DNA of 50,183 bases from contig NZ_JAUSOO010000043.1 of the NCBI RefSeq assembly GCF_030656115.1, forward strand, positions 1 through 50,183. The letters are read 5' to 3'. A program made the translations under genes and the position numbers. The notes below the pieces were generated by a model. It was not told where the DNA came from, searched no databases, and saw nothing but the letters and a program-made list of their open reading frames with translations. How positions within the stretch are numbered: position 1 is the stretch's first letter; the number at the start of each line of letters is the position of its first letter. Origin of the DNA: Hydrogenophaga sp. GTDB lineage: Bacteria > Pseudomonadota > Gammaproteobacteria > Burkholderiales > Burkholderiaceae_C. Of this stretch, positions 1 through 8,005 are shown piece by piece.

Positions 1-1
1 G

Positions 2-451
2 TGGGTGCCCATTCCCGCCCTGGCTGAAATACAGGTGGCGCTGGAGGCCGCCGTGGCCGATGTGACCGGCGTGGCCCCCGCCGAACTCAAGCGCATCATG
101 CGCACCGGCACCGTGGCCAGCACCGACAACCGCAACTGGGAGCTGCTGCCCGACAACAAGCCCCAGCGCCGCTTTTCGCAATCGCGCGCCGTGGCACTGG
201 ACATGGAAAGCGCCACCATCGCCGCCAACGGTTTTCGCTTTCGCGTGCCCTACGGCACCCTGCTGTGCGTGAGCGACAAACCGCTGCACGGCGAGATCAA
301 GCTGCCCGGCATGGCCAACCACTTCTACCGCGAGCGGGTCGACCAGCACCTGCGCATCGGCATCCGCGCGGTGGAACTGCTGCGCGAAGGCGGCGTGGGC
401 CAGTTGCACAGCCGCAAACTGCGCAGCTTTGCCGAGGTGGCCTTTCAGTAA
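2..451 (+). CDS. amn: AMP nucleosidase, C-terminal part (5' end outside window)
   Basis: The reading frame is open from base 2, so only the last ~150 codons are present. AMP nucleosidase hydrolyses AMP to adenine and ribose 5-phosphate in the cytoplasm. The visible part matches the C-terminal purine-nucleoside-phosphorylase-like fold: the DMESATIAANGFRFRVPYG stretch, then CVSDKPLHGEIK and NHFYRERVDQH are strongly characteristic of Amn. The gene ends with a normal TAA and is followed after only 21 bp by the MscS-family gene on the same strand, so the two are probably co-transcribed. The true start cannot be seen. The internal ATG at base 8 is not the start. Confidence 0.9.
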   Translation, partial: WVPIPALAEIQVALEAAVADVTGVAPAELKRIMRTGTVASTDNRNWELLPDNKPQRRFSQSRAVALDMESATIAANGFRFRVPYGTLLCVSDKPLHGEIKLPGMANHFYRERVDQHLRIGIRAVELLREGGVGQLHSRKLRSFAEVAFQ

Positions 452-472
452 ACGCCACCCGGCACAGACACC

Positions 473-1645
473 ATGAACGACATTGCACAACGGCTGCAGA
501 ACGCCGCAGGCCTTGAACTGTGGCTGGCCACCGTGTTGGCCATTGCCGTGCTCACATTGCTGGCCAACCAGGCCGTTCGCGTGTTGCTCAAGCATGCGGC
601 GCGCTGGGCCCAACGCACCGCCACCCACTGGGACGAAGCGCTGCTGAACGCCGCCAGCAAACCGCTGCGGCTGCTGGTGTGGCTCGTCAGCCTGGGCTGG
701 ATGGCGCGCGTACTCAACACCCACTGGCCCGAGCCCGAGCTGCTGGCCAGCGCGCTGCAGTGGCGCGACATCGGCATCATCCTCTGCGTGGCCTGGTTCC
801 TGTGGCACTTTGCCGGCGAAGTGACGGAAACCAGCATCCGGCGCGGCACCCAAAGCGGCCACGACTTCGACGTCACCACCGCCATGGCCCTGAGCAAGCT
901 GGTGCGGCTGGTGGTGTTCGTGGTCACCGCCATCACCGTGGCCCACACGCTGGGTTTTCAGATTGGCGGCCTGCTGGCCCTGGGCGGCGTGGGCGGCATT
1001 GCCGTGGGCCTGGCCGCGCGCGATCTGCTGGCCAACTTCTTCGGCGGCCTCACCATCTACCTCGACCGTCCGTTCAGCGTGGGCGACTGGATTCGCTCAC
1101 CCGACAAAAGCCTGGAAGGCACGGTGGAATACATCAGCTGGCGCCACACCCGCATCCGAGCCTTCAACAAAAACCCCATCTACGTGCCCAACGCCGTGTT
1201 CACCACCATCGTGGTGGAAAACCCCTCGCGCATGAGCCACCGCCGCCTGAAAGAAACGCTGGGCCTGCGCTACCGCGACTTCGCGCAGGTTGAAGCCGTG
1301 GTGGCCGACATCAAGGCCATGCTGCTCGCCCACGAAGGCATCGACACCAGCCAGACGCTGATCGTCAACTTCACGGCCTTTGGCACCAGCTCGCTCGACA
1401 TCCTGGTCTACGGCTTCACCAAAACCACCGTCTGGGTCGAGTTTCACGCCATCAAACAAGACGTGTTGCTGCGCATGGGCCGCATCGTGGCCGCGCACGG
1501 TGCCGAAATTGCGTTTCCGACCCAGACGCTGCATGTGGCCACGCCCGCGCCCACCGAGCCGCCACAAGACGGCCCCCCCACGGCGCCCCGCGCCTTGTTT
1601 GAGGATCCCGGGCAAACCCCGGCACCGCCGGTCAAGCCACCGTAA
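473..1645 (+). CDS. MscS-family mechanosensitive ion channel
   Basis: A 390-residue inner-membrane protein. Several hydrophobic segments lie in the first ~190 residues (about 18-40, 60-85, 95-115, 135-155, 160-190). The last is the Gly/Ala-rich pore helix (GGLLALGGVGGIAVGLAARD), followed by the conserved NFFGGLTIYLDRPFSVGDWI motif that opens the MscS beta domain. The cytoplasmic part (to ~350) contains VPNAVFTTIVVENPSR. The proline-rich tail (TPAPTEPPQDGPPTAP) is probably disordered. Channels of this family open on membrane tension to release solutes on hypo-osmotic shock. Its 3' end overlaps the convergent metallophosphoesterase gene by 14 bp. Confidence 0.9.
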   Translation: MNDIAQRLQNAAGLELWLATVLAIAVLTLLANQAVRVLLKHAARWAQRTATHWDEALLNAASKPLRLLVWLVSLGWMARVLNTHWPEPELLASALQWRDIGIILCVAWFLWHFAGEVTETSIRRGTQSGHDFDVTTAMALSKLVRLVVFVVTAITVAHTLGFQIGGLLALGGVGGIAVGLAARDLLANFFGGLTIYLDRPFSVGDWIRSPDKSLEGTVEYISWRHTRIRAFNKNPIYVPNAVFTTIVVENPSRMSHRRLKETLGLRYRDFAQVEAVVADIKAMLLAHEGIDTSQTLIVNFTAFGTSSLDILVYGFTKTTVWVEFHAIKQDVLLRMGRIVAAHGAEIAFPTQTLHVATPAPTEPPQDGPPTAPRALFEDPGQTPAPPVKPP

Positions 1646-2570
1646 CCTGCTTGGCCTTGGCCGACTTGCCTGCCGCCAGCGCCTGCGCTTGCGCGGCGCT
1701 CCAGGCATCGCCCCAGTGAACGATCTCCAGCCGCCCGTCTGGGTGCTCCACCAAGGCCGACAGGCTCTCCACCCAGTCGCCGTCGTTGCAATACAGGGTG
1801 CCGTCGATGGTGCGCATTTCCGGGCGGTGAATGTGGCCACACACCACACCGTCGTACCCCCGGGAACGGGCCTCTTGCGCCACCGCCTTCTCAAAGTCCG
1901 ACACAAAATTGACCGCGGTTTTCACCTTGTGCTTGAGGTATTGCGACAGCGACCAATACGGCAAACCCATGCGGGCGCGCAAAGAGTTCAGGTGCCGGTT
2001 GAGCTTGAGGGTGAGCTCGTACAAGGTGTCACCCACATGCGCCAGCCACTTGGCGTACTGAATCACGCCGTCGAAATGGTCGCCGTGCATCACCCACAGG
2101 CGGCGGCCATCGGCCGTGAGGTGCACCGCATCGGCCGTGACCTCAATGTCGCCAAAACTGTGGCCCAGAAAATGGCGCGCAAACTCGTCGTGGTTGCCGG
2201 GCACAAACACCACGCGGCAGCCCTTGCGCGCTTTGCGCAACAGCTTTTGCACCACGTCGTTGTGTGCCTGCGGCCAAAACCAGCGCCGGCGCAGTTGCCA
2301 GCCGTCCACAATATCGCCCACCAAATACAAGGTGTCGCACGGGTTGCAGCGCAAAAAATGCAGCAGCGCCTTGGCCTGGCAACCGGGTGTGCCCAGATGG
2401 ATGTCGGAGATGAACACCGTGCGGTAGCCCGACCGGCCATCGGTGTAGCGCTCCGGCTCGTTGTCGATACCGTCAGGGCTGTTGTCCATGTCGGCATCCC
2501 GTGCGCTGGGCATGGGTGGCATGGACATACCCGACACGGAAAGCCCCGTAGGGCTGAACGCCGTTCGCAT
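1632..2570 (-). CDS. Calcineurin-like metallophosphoesterase, PlcP / UDP-2,3-diacylglucosamine diphosphatase-like
   Basis: About 312 residues. All metal-binding motifs of the COG2908 family are visible in order: SDIHLG, VGDIVDG, PGNHDE, MHGDHFD, CGHIHRPEM. The stretch YLVGDIVDGWQL...WPQAHNDVVQ and GDWVESL resembles the rhizobial phospholipase PlcP more than classical LpxH. PlcP degrades phosphatidylcholine/PE to diacylglycerol under phosphate limitation. The frame stays open to 2804, but the first ~78 residues look non-coding. ATG 2570 follows a G-rich stretch; ATG 2528 or 2489 are alternatives. A PHO-box-like site lies upstream at 2781-2798 and a glycosyltransferase gene lies behind it. The function as lipid-remodelling phospholipase rather than lipid A enzyme is inferred from motif resemblance and context. 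Confidence 0.82.
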   Translation of the reverse strand: MRTAFSPTGLSVSGMSMPPMPSARDADMDNSPDGIDNEPERYTDGRSGYRTVFISDIHLGTPGCQAKALLHFLRCNPCDTLYLVGDIVDGWQLRRRWFWPQAHNDVVQKLLRKARKGCRVVFVPGNHDEFARHFLGHSFGDIEVTADAVHLTADGRRLWVMHGDHFDGVIQYAKWLAHVGDTLYELTLKLNRHLNSLRARMGLPYWSLSQYLKHKVKTAVNFVSDFEKAVAQEARSRGYDGVVCGHIHRPEMRTIDGTLYCNDGDWVESLSALVEHPDGRLEIVHWGDAWSAAQAQALAAGKSAKAKQVTVA

Positions 2571-2906
2571 CAGCACGCCCCCCAAAAACCCGCCCGGCGT
2601 GGCACCGGGTCCCGCCGTGCGGCCCATGCCATGGGCCCGGAAACGGCCTTGAACGTTGCACCGACACACCCGGCCCGGGCGGGCAGGCGTGTCTGCTGCG
2701 GTTGATGCTTGAACAGTACTTTCAAAAAAGCCCCTTGTGACCCATTGATTCCCGACCTGGACAGATTGTTGGCAGCACGCATGACAGACGGGTGACACTT
2801 GCATGAAACATGCTTCGCATCGCTCGGTCGGTGGTCATGTGCGACACCCGTAAACCCCCTCCCGCGCTGGCACAGGCGCGCGCCCCGCGAGAGCACCAAC
2901 ACGCTC
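2571..2906. other. 336-bp intergenic region with PHO-box promoter
   Basis: No gene is supported here. It contains the leader of the minus-strand metallophosphoesterase gene and the PHO-box-like site at 2781-2798 with a -10-like AACAAT about ten bases downstream on the minus strand. At ~2858-2875 there is a C-rich stretch resembling the units at 5.1 kb. Confidence 0.5.
2781..2798 (-). promoter_or_regulatory. PHO-box-like site upstream of the metallophosphoesterase gene
   Basis: On the minus strand the site reads GTGTCAC-CCGT-CTGTCAT. This is two direct 7-mers with an 11-bp period; the second is a perfect CTGTCAT and the first matches 5 of 7. About ten bases downstream lies AACAAT, the spacing seen between PHO box and -10 in PhoB-dependent promoters. 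PhoB control is inferred. Confidence 0.6.
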
Positions 2907-4145
2907 TCAGGCCTGAACGGCCCAACCCGCCACACCGCGCCGGCGCTGCGGATCGACAGACCCGATGGCGCTCCACCAGCGGTCTTCCACCTGCTCCAGA
3001 ATGCTGTGCCAGTCGCGCGCCAGCATGCTGCGGCGCGCCGCCAGCCGCATGGGGCTGTCGGGTTGCCAGCGGTCCAGCGCATCGCAGGCACGCCGCACAA
3101 ACGCGTCTTCGTCGTGCAGCGGCGCCAGCAGCCCGTTATCACCGTGGCAGACCAGCTCCTGGGCGGCCGCGTGCTCGTAGGCCACAAACGCCAGGCCACT
3201 GGCCAGGGCCTCGGGCGTCACGTTGCCAAAGGTTTCGGTGACGCTGGGAAACAGAAACAGGTCGGCACTGGCGTAGGTGGTGGCCAGCTCCAGGCCGCTT
3301 TGCATGCCCAGCATGATGGCGCTGGGGCAGCGCCTGCGCAGCTCGTCCGCGCTCGGGCCGTCGCCCACCACCACCAGCCGCAGCCGCGCTTGCTGCTGGG
3401 CCATGGCTTGGTATGCCGTGATCAACAAACCCAGATTTTTCTCAGCGGCCAAACGGCCCACGTACAGCAACACCGGGTCAGAGGGCTGCACACCCCAGCG
3501 CTGTCTCACGCCCGCATCGCGGCGCGCCGGGTCAAAGCGCCGCGTGTCCACCCCGCGCCCCACCACCGACAGGCGCTCAAAACCCAGCTGCGCCAACTGC
3601 TCTCGCAAGGCCTCGGTGGGCACCATGGTCAAGCCAGCCTGGTTGTGAAATTTGCGCAAGTAAGCGGCAATCGTGCGGTTGAGCCAGCCCAGCCCGTAAT
3701 GCGCGCTGTAGGCGTGAAAGTTGGTGCGGAACTCCGAACTCACCGGCAGGCGCAGCTTGCGCGCCGCCTGCAGCGCCGACCAGCCCAGCGGCCCCTCGGT
3801 GGCAATGTGAACCAGATCGGGCCGGCGCTTTTGCCAGGCCGCCACCAGCGCCGACTTGGCAGGAAGCCCCAGGCGCAGCTGCGGGTAACGGGGAATGGGC
3901 AAACCGCGCATGAGCATTTCTTGCAGGCCCTCGCTGTGCTGAGCCTGCGGCGACGGGGTCTGGCGTGGCCGCACCAGCTGGATTTCGTGCCCGCGCGAGA
4001 TCATGCCCTCCACCAACTTCGCCAGTGACAGGGCCACACCGTTGATCTCGGGCGGGTAGGTTTCGGTGACCACCGCCACGCGCAAGCTGCGTTGAGCGGG
4101 CAGCAGGTCGGTGAGGTCCACCACGGCTTCGTTGGCTGATTTCAT
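2907..4145 (-). CDS. GT4-family glycosyltransferase (probable lipid glycosyltransferase)
   Basis: 412 residues from ATG 4145 (MKSANEAVV...). The upstream extension to 4322 is Cys/Arg-rich and not protein-like. It has the GT-B fold: N-terminal VAVVTETYPPEINGVALSLAKLVEGM, where acceptor-binding loops lie; GRGVDTRRF before the linker; LLYVGRLAAEKNLGLLI; and the GT4 signature ETFGNVTPEALASG with the EX7E pair. Enzymes of this type move sugar from an activated nucleotide sugar to lipid acceptors at the inner face of the membrane. It sits upstream of the PlcP-like gene on the same strand, 336 bp apart, and its own promoter region has a PHO-box-like site at 4168-4185. Together they suggest glycosylation of diacylglycerol during phosphate shortage. 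The substrate is not proven by sequence. Confidence 0.82.
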   Translation of the reverse strand: MKSANEAVVDLTDLLPAQRSLRVAVVTETYPPEINGVALSLAKLVEGMISRGHEIQLVRPRQTPSPQAQHSEGLQEMLMRGLPIPRYPQLRLGLPAKSALVAAWQKRRPDLVHIATEGPLGWSALQAARKLRLPVSSEFRTNFHAYSAHYGLGWLNRTIAAYLRKFHNQAGLTMVPTEALREQLAQLGFERLSVVGRGVDTRRFDPARRDAGVRQRWGVQPSDPVLLYVGRLAAEKNLGLLITAYQAMAQQQARLRLVVVGDGPSADELRRRCPSAIMLGMQSGLELATTYASADLFLFPSVTETFGNVTPEALASGLAFVAYEHAAAQELVCHGDNGLLAPLHDEDAFVRRACDALDRWQPDSPMRLAARRSMLARDWHSILEQVEDRWWSAIGSVDPQRRRGVAGWAVQA

Positions 4146-4167
4146 GCCGAAATGGTGGCCGCTGCAC

Positions 4168-4185
4168 ATAACAAGCGCGTGACAA
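4168..4185 (-). promoter_or_regulatory. PHO-box-like site before the GT4 gene
   Basis: Minus strand: TTGTCAC-GCGC-TTGTTAT, two direct 7-mers with an 11-bp period, each matching CTGTCAT at 5 of 7. It lies 22 bp before ATG 4145, so a PhoB-type start would give a very short or absent leader. Confidence 0.45.
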
Positions 4186-4228
4186 ATCCCCCAGCGGCAC
4201 GGCCGACACCGGCATGACAAGCGGTGCG

Positions 4229-4246
4229 TTGTCACACCGTTTTCAT
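4229..4246 (+). promoter_or_regulatory. PHO-box-like site before the membrane-protein gene
   Basis: Plus strand: TTGTCAC-ACCG-TTTTCAT, 11-bp period, 5/7 and 5/7 matches. The first half-site also pairs with a minus-strand TTGTCAT at 4214-4220 (inverted TGACAA/TTGTCA, 8-bp gap). Half-sites therefore face both divergent genes. Confidence 0.45.
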
Positions 4247-4394
4247 GGCCAGCTCTGAAGATGGTCAAGCCCCGGGCTTGAACGCGGCAGACGGCAACGG
4301 TGCGAAACACGCACCGATCCATGTCGTTTGCCCAACCAGGTGCCCAGGGAATTCCACCTTTTCCGACCCACTCTTTGACTCAAGGACAACCGAC

Positions 4395-5003
4395 GTGAAC
4401 GCTTTCCTGGAAACACTGCGCACCCTGCGCTGGGACGACCACCGCTACTACCACCACCACCGCATCAACCAGGCGCTGCACCTGGTGAGCGCGCTGAGCT
4501 TTTTGGTGGCCTACGCCTGGCTGTTGGTGGACCCGGTGGTCTCGGCCCTGATCGCCTGGCTGGTGTCCATGGTGACGCGCCAAGCCGGCCATTTCTTCTT
4601 TGAGCCCAAGGGCTACGACCACGTCAACCAGGCCACGCACGAGCACAAAGAATCCATCAAGGTGGGCTACAACCTGTTCCGCAAAGTGGTGCTGATGGCC
4701 TTGTGGGCCGCCGTGCCGGTGGTGCTGCTGGTGTCGCCCGATGTGTTTGGCACCATCGAGCCACACACCGACTGGAACGGCTTTGCACGCGACGTGGGCG
4801 CCGCCTGGCTGTTCATTGGCGTGGGCGGTTTGCTGTTTCGCACGGTGCACCTGTTCTTCATTCAAGACGTGCGCACCGGCCTGGCCTGGATGACCAAGAT
4901 CATCACCGACCCTTTCAACGACGTGGTGCTTTACCACAAGGCGCCGCTGTACCTGCTGCGCGGCGAGTTGATCGACCCGGCCTACTACGGCCAGCGCGGC
5001 TGA
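4395..5003 (+). CDS. Histidine-rich multi-pass membrane protein, remotely Mpo1/DUF962-like
   Basis: 202 residues from a GTG start at 4395, chosen because AAGGA (4382-4386) is correctly placed; an in-frame ATG at 4245 would run through the PHO-box-like site. Hydrophobic segments lie at about 27-47, 50-62, 95-115 and 132-152. Histidines cluster at predicted membrane edges: YYHHHRINQALH near the start, RQAGHFFFEPKGYDHVNQATHEHKES around residue 62-88, and FRTVHLFF later. The order YHxxxxNxxxH ... QxxGHxxxE recalls DUF962/Mpo1 proteins, iron-dependent dioxygenases of 2-hydroxy fatty acids, but this is only pattern resemblance. Its position between lipid enzymes and its PHO-box-like promoter suggest a role in lipid turnover. 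No firm function can be given. Confidence 0.75.
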   Translation: MNAFLETLRTLRWDDHRYYHHHRINQALHLVSALSFLVAYAWLLVDPVVSALIAWLVSMVTRQAGHFFFEPKGYDHVNQATHEHKESIKVGYNLFRKVVLMALWAAVPVVLLVSPDVFGTIEPHTDWNGFARDVGAAWLFIGVGGLLFRTVHLFFIQDVRTGLAWMTKIITDPFNDVVLYHKAPLYLLRGELIDPAYYGQRG

Positions 5004-5341
5004 GCCTGGCTGCGCCAGCGGTTCCGATTTTGACAAGCGCGCAGTGCCCCCACCCCAACCCTCCCCCAGAGGGGGAGGGAGCAAATCCCCCCCGCGCTGC
5101 GTACCCTGCCGCCCACAGATGGCGCCTTCCCCCGCTGGCGCAAGGCTATAACCGGGCTGCCTTACTCCGTCCCCCGCTGGCACAAGACTGGAACTGGGCT
5201 GTCTTACTCCTTCCCCCTCTGGGGGAAGGTTGGGATGGGGGCCCGCGTGCAGCACATGTGCCAGATCCATGGTGTCTTGTTTTTGCTGACCGTATCAACA
5301 TGAGACGTGCTGCGATAGCGCCGCACGCCTTGGCACCCTGT
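5004..5341. repeat. Intergenic repeat cluster: palindromic repeats and 42-bp tandem units
   Basis: No gene is supported. A copy of the dispersed C/G palindrome is at 5047-5081. Two 42-bp direct units follow (5126-5167 and 5168-5209, 35 of 42 bases identical). A third unit starts at 5210 and continues as another palindrome copy (CTTCCCCCTCTGGGGGAAGG, 5210-5229). On the minus strand the stretch is an open frame, so an apparent ORF here is a repeat artefact. Confidence 0.8.
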
Positions 5342-7003
5342 TCAGCCTGCGTCGGCCCGGCCCAGCAGCCGGGCCACCACCTCGCGCAAAATGCCGCGCC
5401 GGATGGTTTTGTTGCTCTGGCCTTGAACCGGCACCCACCAACCCTGCGCCTGCATGTCGTGACCGGCCTGCACGCAGCGCGCCAGCACCTCGTCAAAGTC
5501 GGCATCGCTGAAGTTCAAGCTGAAAATCAAGCGCCCGGTGCCCACCCAGCTCAGGGCCAGGCCGCGCCAGCGCATCTGGTATTGCAGCATCCAGTTGTAT
5601 CGCGAGGGCTCGGTGTAGCTGATGGTCCAGATGCTCAGCATGTTGGCTGCGCGCATGGGCAGGCCCTCGGCCTGCATGGTGTCGTTGAAGCGCTGCGCCC
5701 GTGCGTTCCAGCGCTCTTCCTGGCCGTCGTAAAGGGCTTGCACCTCGGGCGTGTCCAGGCGGCGCAAAAAGGCATTCATGCCGCCCATCACATACGGGTG
5801 TGCGTTGAAGGTGCCGCGCGCAAAGCACAGATCGGCGGGCCGCTCGGACCGAAAACGCCGCATCAGTTCGTGGCGGCCACACACCACGCCCACCGGGTAA
5901 CCCCCGGCCAGGGTTTTGCCGTAGGTCACCAAATCGGCCTTGACGCCAAAGTATTCCTGCGCGCCGCCCGGTGCCAGCCGAAAGCCCAGAAACACCTCGT
6001 CAAAAATCAGCACAATGCCGCGCTCGGTGCAGACCTCGCGCAGGCGCTTGAGCCAGGCGGTGTACGCAGCCTTGTCGTAGTGGGCGCTGCGGCTGCTGTC
6101 CACCAGCGCCGAATCGGCGGGCGCGGCGCGGTTGGGGTGCATGGCCTGCAGCGGGTTGATGAGCACGCACGCAATGTCTTTGCGCCCGCGCAGCACCTGC
6201 AGGCTGCGCTCGCTCAGGTCGGCCAGGGTGTAGGTTTCGCGCGGCGGCAGTGGGTTGCCGGGGCCGGGCTGCACGTCTTCCCACCAGCCGTGGTACGCGC
6301 CACAAAAGCGCACCAGGTGCTTGCGCCGCGTGTGGTAGCGCGCCAGGCGCACCGCCTGCATCACCGCCTCGGTGCCCGACATGTGGAACGACACCTCGTC
6401 TTGCCCCGAAATGGCGCGCAGCCGCGCGATGTTGTCGGCCACGCACGGGTGGTAGGCGCCCAGCACCGGCCCCAGCGCCTGTCCCAGCTCGGCCCCCTCG
6501 GCCATGGTTTCTTTGTAAAAGTCCACCCCGAACACGTTCACGCCGTACGAACCCGTCAGGTCGATGAAGCGGTTGCCGTCCAAGTCGGTCAGGCTCACAC
6601 CGTCGGCCGACTGCACAAACGCGCCCACCTTCAGCCGTGTGCTCACGATCGGGCTGAACTGAAACGGCACCCGGTACTGGCCGGTGAACTGCAAGTCCGC
6701 CAACCCTTCGCGGGCTTGCGCCGTCAGCGCCAGCGTCTTGGCGTAACGCTCGGCAAAGCCGGCGCAGAGCAGCTCAAACGCCGCCCGGCGCTGCTGCGCC
6801 ACCGCGTCGGGCACACCGTCGCAATTGAAGAAGCGCTCCTCGTCGTAAGCGTAGCCCGGCAACAGCCGCGCCACGCGTTTGGCCATGCGCGAATGGCCGG
6901 CGAGCGAGCGGTGCTTGGCCCGCGACAGATCGAGGCGGCGCTTGATGGACGGCAGCGCCATGGCCGCCAAAGCGGCGGGGATTGCGTATTCCAGAACGGA
7001 CAT
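5342..7003 (-). CDS. Class III PLP-dependent aminotransferase (glutamate-1-semialdehyde aminomutase-like)
   Basis: 553 residues, about 100 longer than typical family members. The fold-type I core starts near residue 115 (RVPFQFSPIV) and carries LTGSYGVNVFG, SFHMSGTEAVMQAVRLAR, FCGAYHGWWEDVQPG, the cofactor Asp in LIFDEVFLGFR, and the Schiff-base Lys near residue 363 in YGKTLAGGYPVG. The N-terminus (MSVLEYAIPAALAAMALPSI, then Arg/Lys-rich) looks like a membrane-anchoring helix, unusual for a GSA aminomutase. It is divergent from psd by only 60 bp. Heme synthesis is unlikely because of the extension and the lipid neighbours; transamination of a lipid head-group precursor is a possibility. The substrate is unknown. 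Confidence 0.78.
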   Translation of the reverse strand: MSVLEYAIPAALAAMALPSIKRRLDLSRAKHRSLAGHSRMAKRVARLLPGYAYDEERFFNCDGVPDAVAQQRRAAFELLCAGFAERYAKTLALTAQAREGLADLQFTGQYRVPFQFSPIVSTRLKVGAFVQSADGVSLTDLDGNRFIDLTGSYGVNVFGVDFYKETMAEGAELGQALGPVLGAYHPCVADNIARLRAISGQDEVSFHMSGTEAVMQAVRLARYHTRRKHLVRFCGAYHGWWEDVQPGPGNPLPPRETYTLADLSERSLQVLRGRKDIACVLINPLQAMHPNRAAPADSALVDSSRSAHYDKAAYTAWLKRLREVCTERGIVLIFDEVFLGFRLAPGGAQEYFGVKADLVTYGKTLAGGYPVGVVCGRHELMRRFRSERPADLCFARGTFNAHPYVMGGMNAFLRRLDTPEVQALYDGQEERWNARAQRFNDTMQAEGLPMRAANMLSIWTISYTEPSRYNWMLQYQMRWRGLALSWVGTGRLIFSLNFSDADFDEVLARCVQAGHDMQAQGWWVPVQGQSNKTIRRGILREVVARLLGRADAG

Positions 7004-7041
7004 GAACGTTGACTTTCTTTTGATTGCAATTCCGCTTTTTT

Positions 7042-7059
7042 ATTTCACACCCATGACAC
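7042..7059 (-). promoter_or_regulatory. Weak PHO-box-like repeat in the divergent aminotransferase/psd promoter region
   Basis: Minus strand: GTGTCAT-GGGT-GTGAAAT, 6/7 and 4/7 matches with the 11-bp period. It points toward the aminotransferase gene. The second half is poor, so this is only suggestive in the context of the three better sites upstream. Confidence 0.25.
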
Positions 7060-7063
7060 CCGC

Positions 7064-8005
7064 ATGAATGCCCGCACCCGACTCCAAAACACCCTGCAGC
7101 GTCTGGCGCTCAACGAAGACCTGAACTTTCTGCTCACCAACCGCGTGCCGCGCATCGCGCTCACCCGCTTCATGGGCCGCTGGAGCCGCATCCGCCACCC
7201 CTGGGTGCGCGACCTGTCCATGGCGATCTGGAAAACCTTTTCCGACCTGAACCTGAGCGAAGCCCGCAAAACCCATTTCGAGAGCCTGCACGACTGCTTC
7301 ATCCGCGAGCTGAAACCGGGCCTGCGCCCCATCGACGCCCGCCCCGGCGTGCTCACCAGCCCCAGCGACGGCATCGTCGGCGCGTTCGGGCGCATCGACA
7401 GCACGCCCGACGGCGCCGACGCCCAGCTGTTCCAGGCCAAGGGCTTTCCGTACCGGCTGCTCGATTTGCTGGGCGACGACGCGCGCGGGCGCGCACTGGC
7501 GCAGCAACTGCAAGGCGGCAGCTTCATCACACTGCGCCTCACCTCCAGCATGTACCACCGCTTTCACGCGCCGTGCGACGCCACGCTGGAACACGTCACC
7601 TACATCAGCGGCGACACCTGGAACGTCAACCCCATCGCCCTCAAGCGCGTCGAGCGGCTGTTTTGCCGCAACGAACGCGCGGTGCTGCAGCTGCGCCGGC
7701 CCGACGGCGGGCTGCTGGTGCTGGTGCCGGTGGCGGCCATTCTGGTGGCCAGCATGCGGCTGCGCGCGCTGGACGTGCCGCTGAACCTGCGCTACCGAGG
7801 CCCCAACCAGTTGCCCTGCGCCGCCCACTACCGCCAGGGCGAAGAAATGGGCTGGTTCGAACACGGCTCCACGATTTTGGTGCTGGCCCCGCCCGGCCTG
7901 GAGCCCGCACCCGGCCTGAGTGACGGCCTGCGCCTGCGCATGGGGCAAGCCCTGCTGCAGCACAGCGCCGCCCACACCCCGACATCGCCAGCGCCCTCGC
8001 CATGA
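7064..8005 (+). CDS. psd: Phosphatidylserine decarboxylase (pyruvoyl enzyme)
   Basis: 313 residues. It makes phosphatidylethanolamine from phosphatidylserine at the inner membrane using a self-generated pyruvoyl group. The Asp of SPSDGIVG, the His of SMYHRFHAP and the self-cleavage motif WFEHGST (Ser about 269; LGST in E. coli) are all present, so the autocatalytic triad is intact. The N-terminal region (NRVPRIALTRFMGRWSRI) fits the membrane-bound proteobacterial type, and the C-terminal alpha chain is ~45 residues. The stop overlaps the start of the next gene (ATGA), indicating translational coupling to a glycosyltransferase. Housekeeping psd genes usually sit elsewhere (near pssA), so this may be a second, specialised copy. 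Confidence 0.9.
   Translation: MNARTRLQNTLQRLALNEDLNFLLTNRVPRIALTRFMGRWSRIRHPWVRDLSMAIWKTFSDLNLSEARKTHFESLHDCFIRELKPGLRPIDARPGVLTSPSDGIVGAFGRIDSTPDGADAQLFQAKGFPYRLLDLLGDDARGRALAQQLQGGSFITLRLTSSMYHRFHAPCDATLEHVTYISGDTWNVNPIALKRVERLFCRNERAVLQLRRPDGGLLVLVPVAAILVASMRLRALDVPLNLRYRGPNQLPCAAHYRQGEEMGWFEHGSTILVLAPPGLEPAPGLSDGLRLRMGQALLQHSAAHTPTSPAPSP

Noticed and set aside
5047..5240. CRISPR-like array
   Set aside because: Units are adjacent direct repeats without unique spacers, and there are no cas genes.
4380..5270. A 296-codon minus-strand frame with repeated Pro/Glu/Gly-rich motifs
   Set aside because: The motifs are the translated palindromic and 42-bp repeats, and the rest is antisense to the membrane-protein gene.
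5342..7003. HemL (heme biosynthesis) assignment for the aminotransferase
   Set aside because: The protein is about 100 residues too long, has a membrane-like N-terminus and sits among lipid genes; only the general fold is shared.
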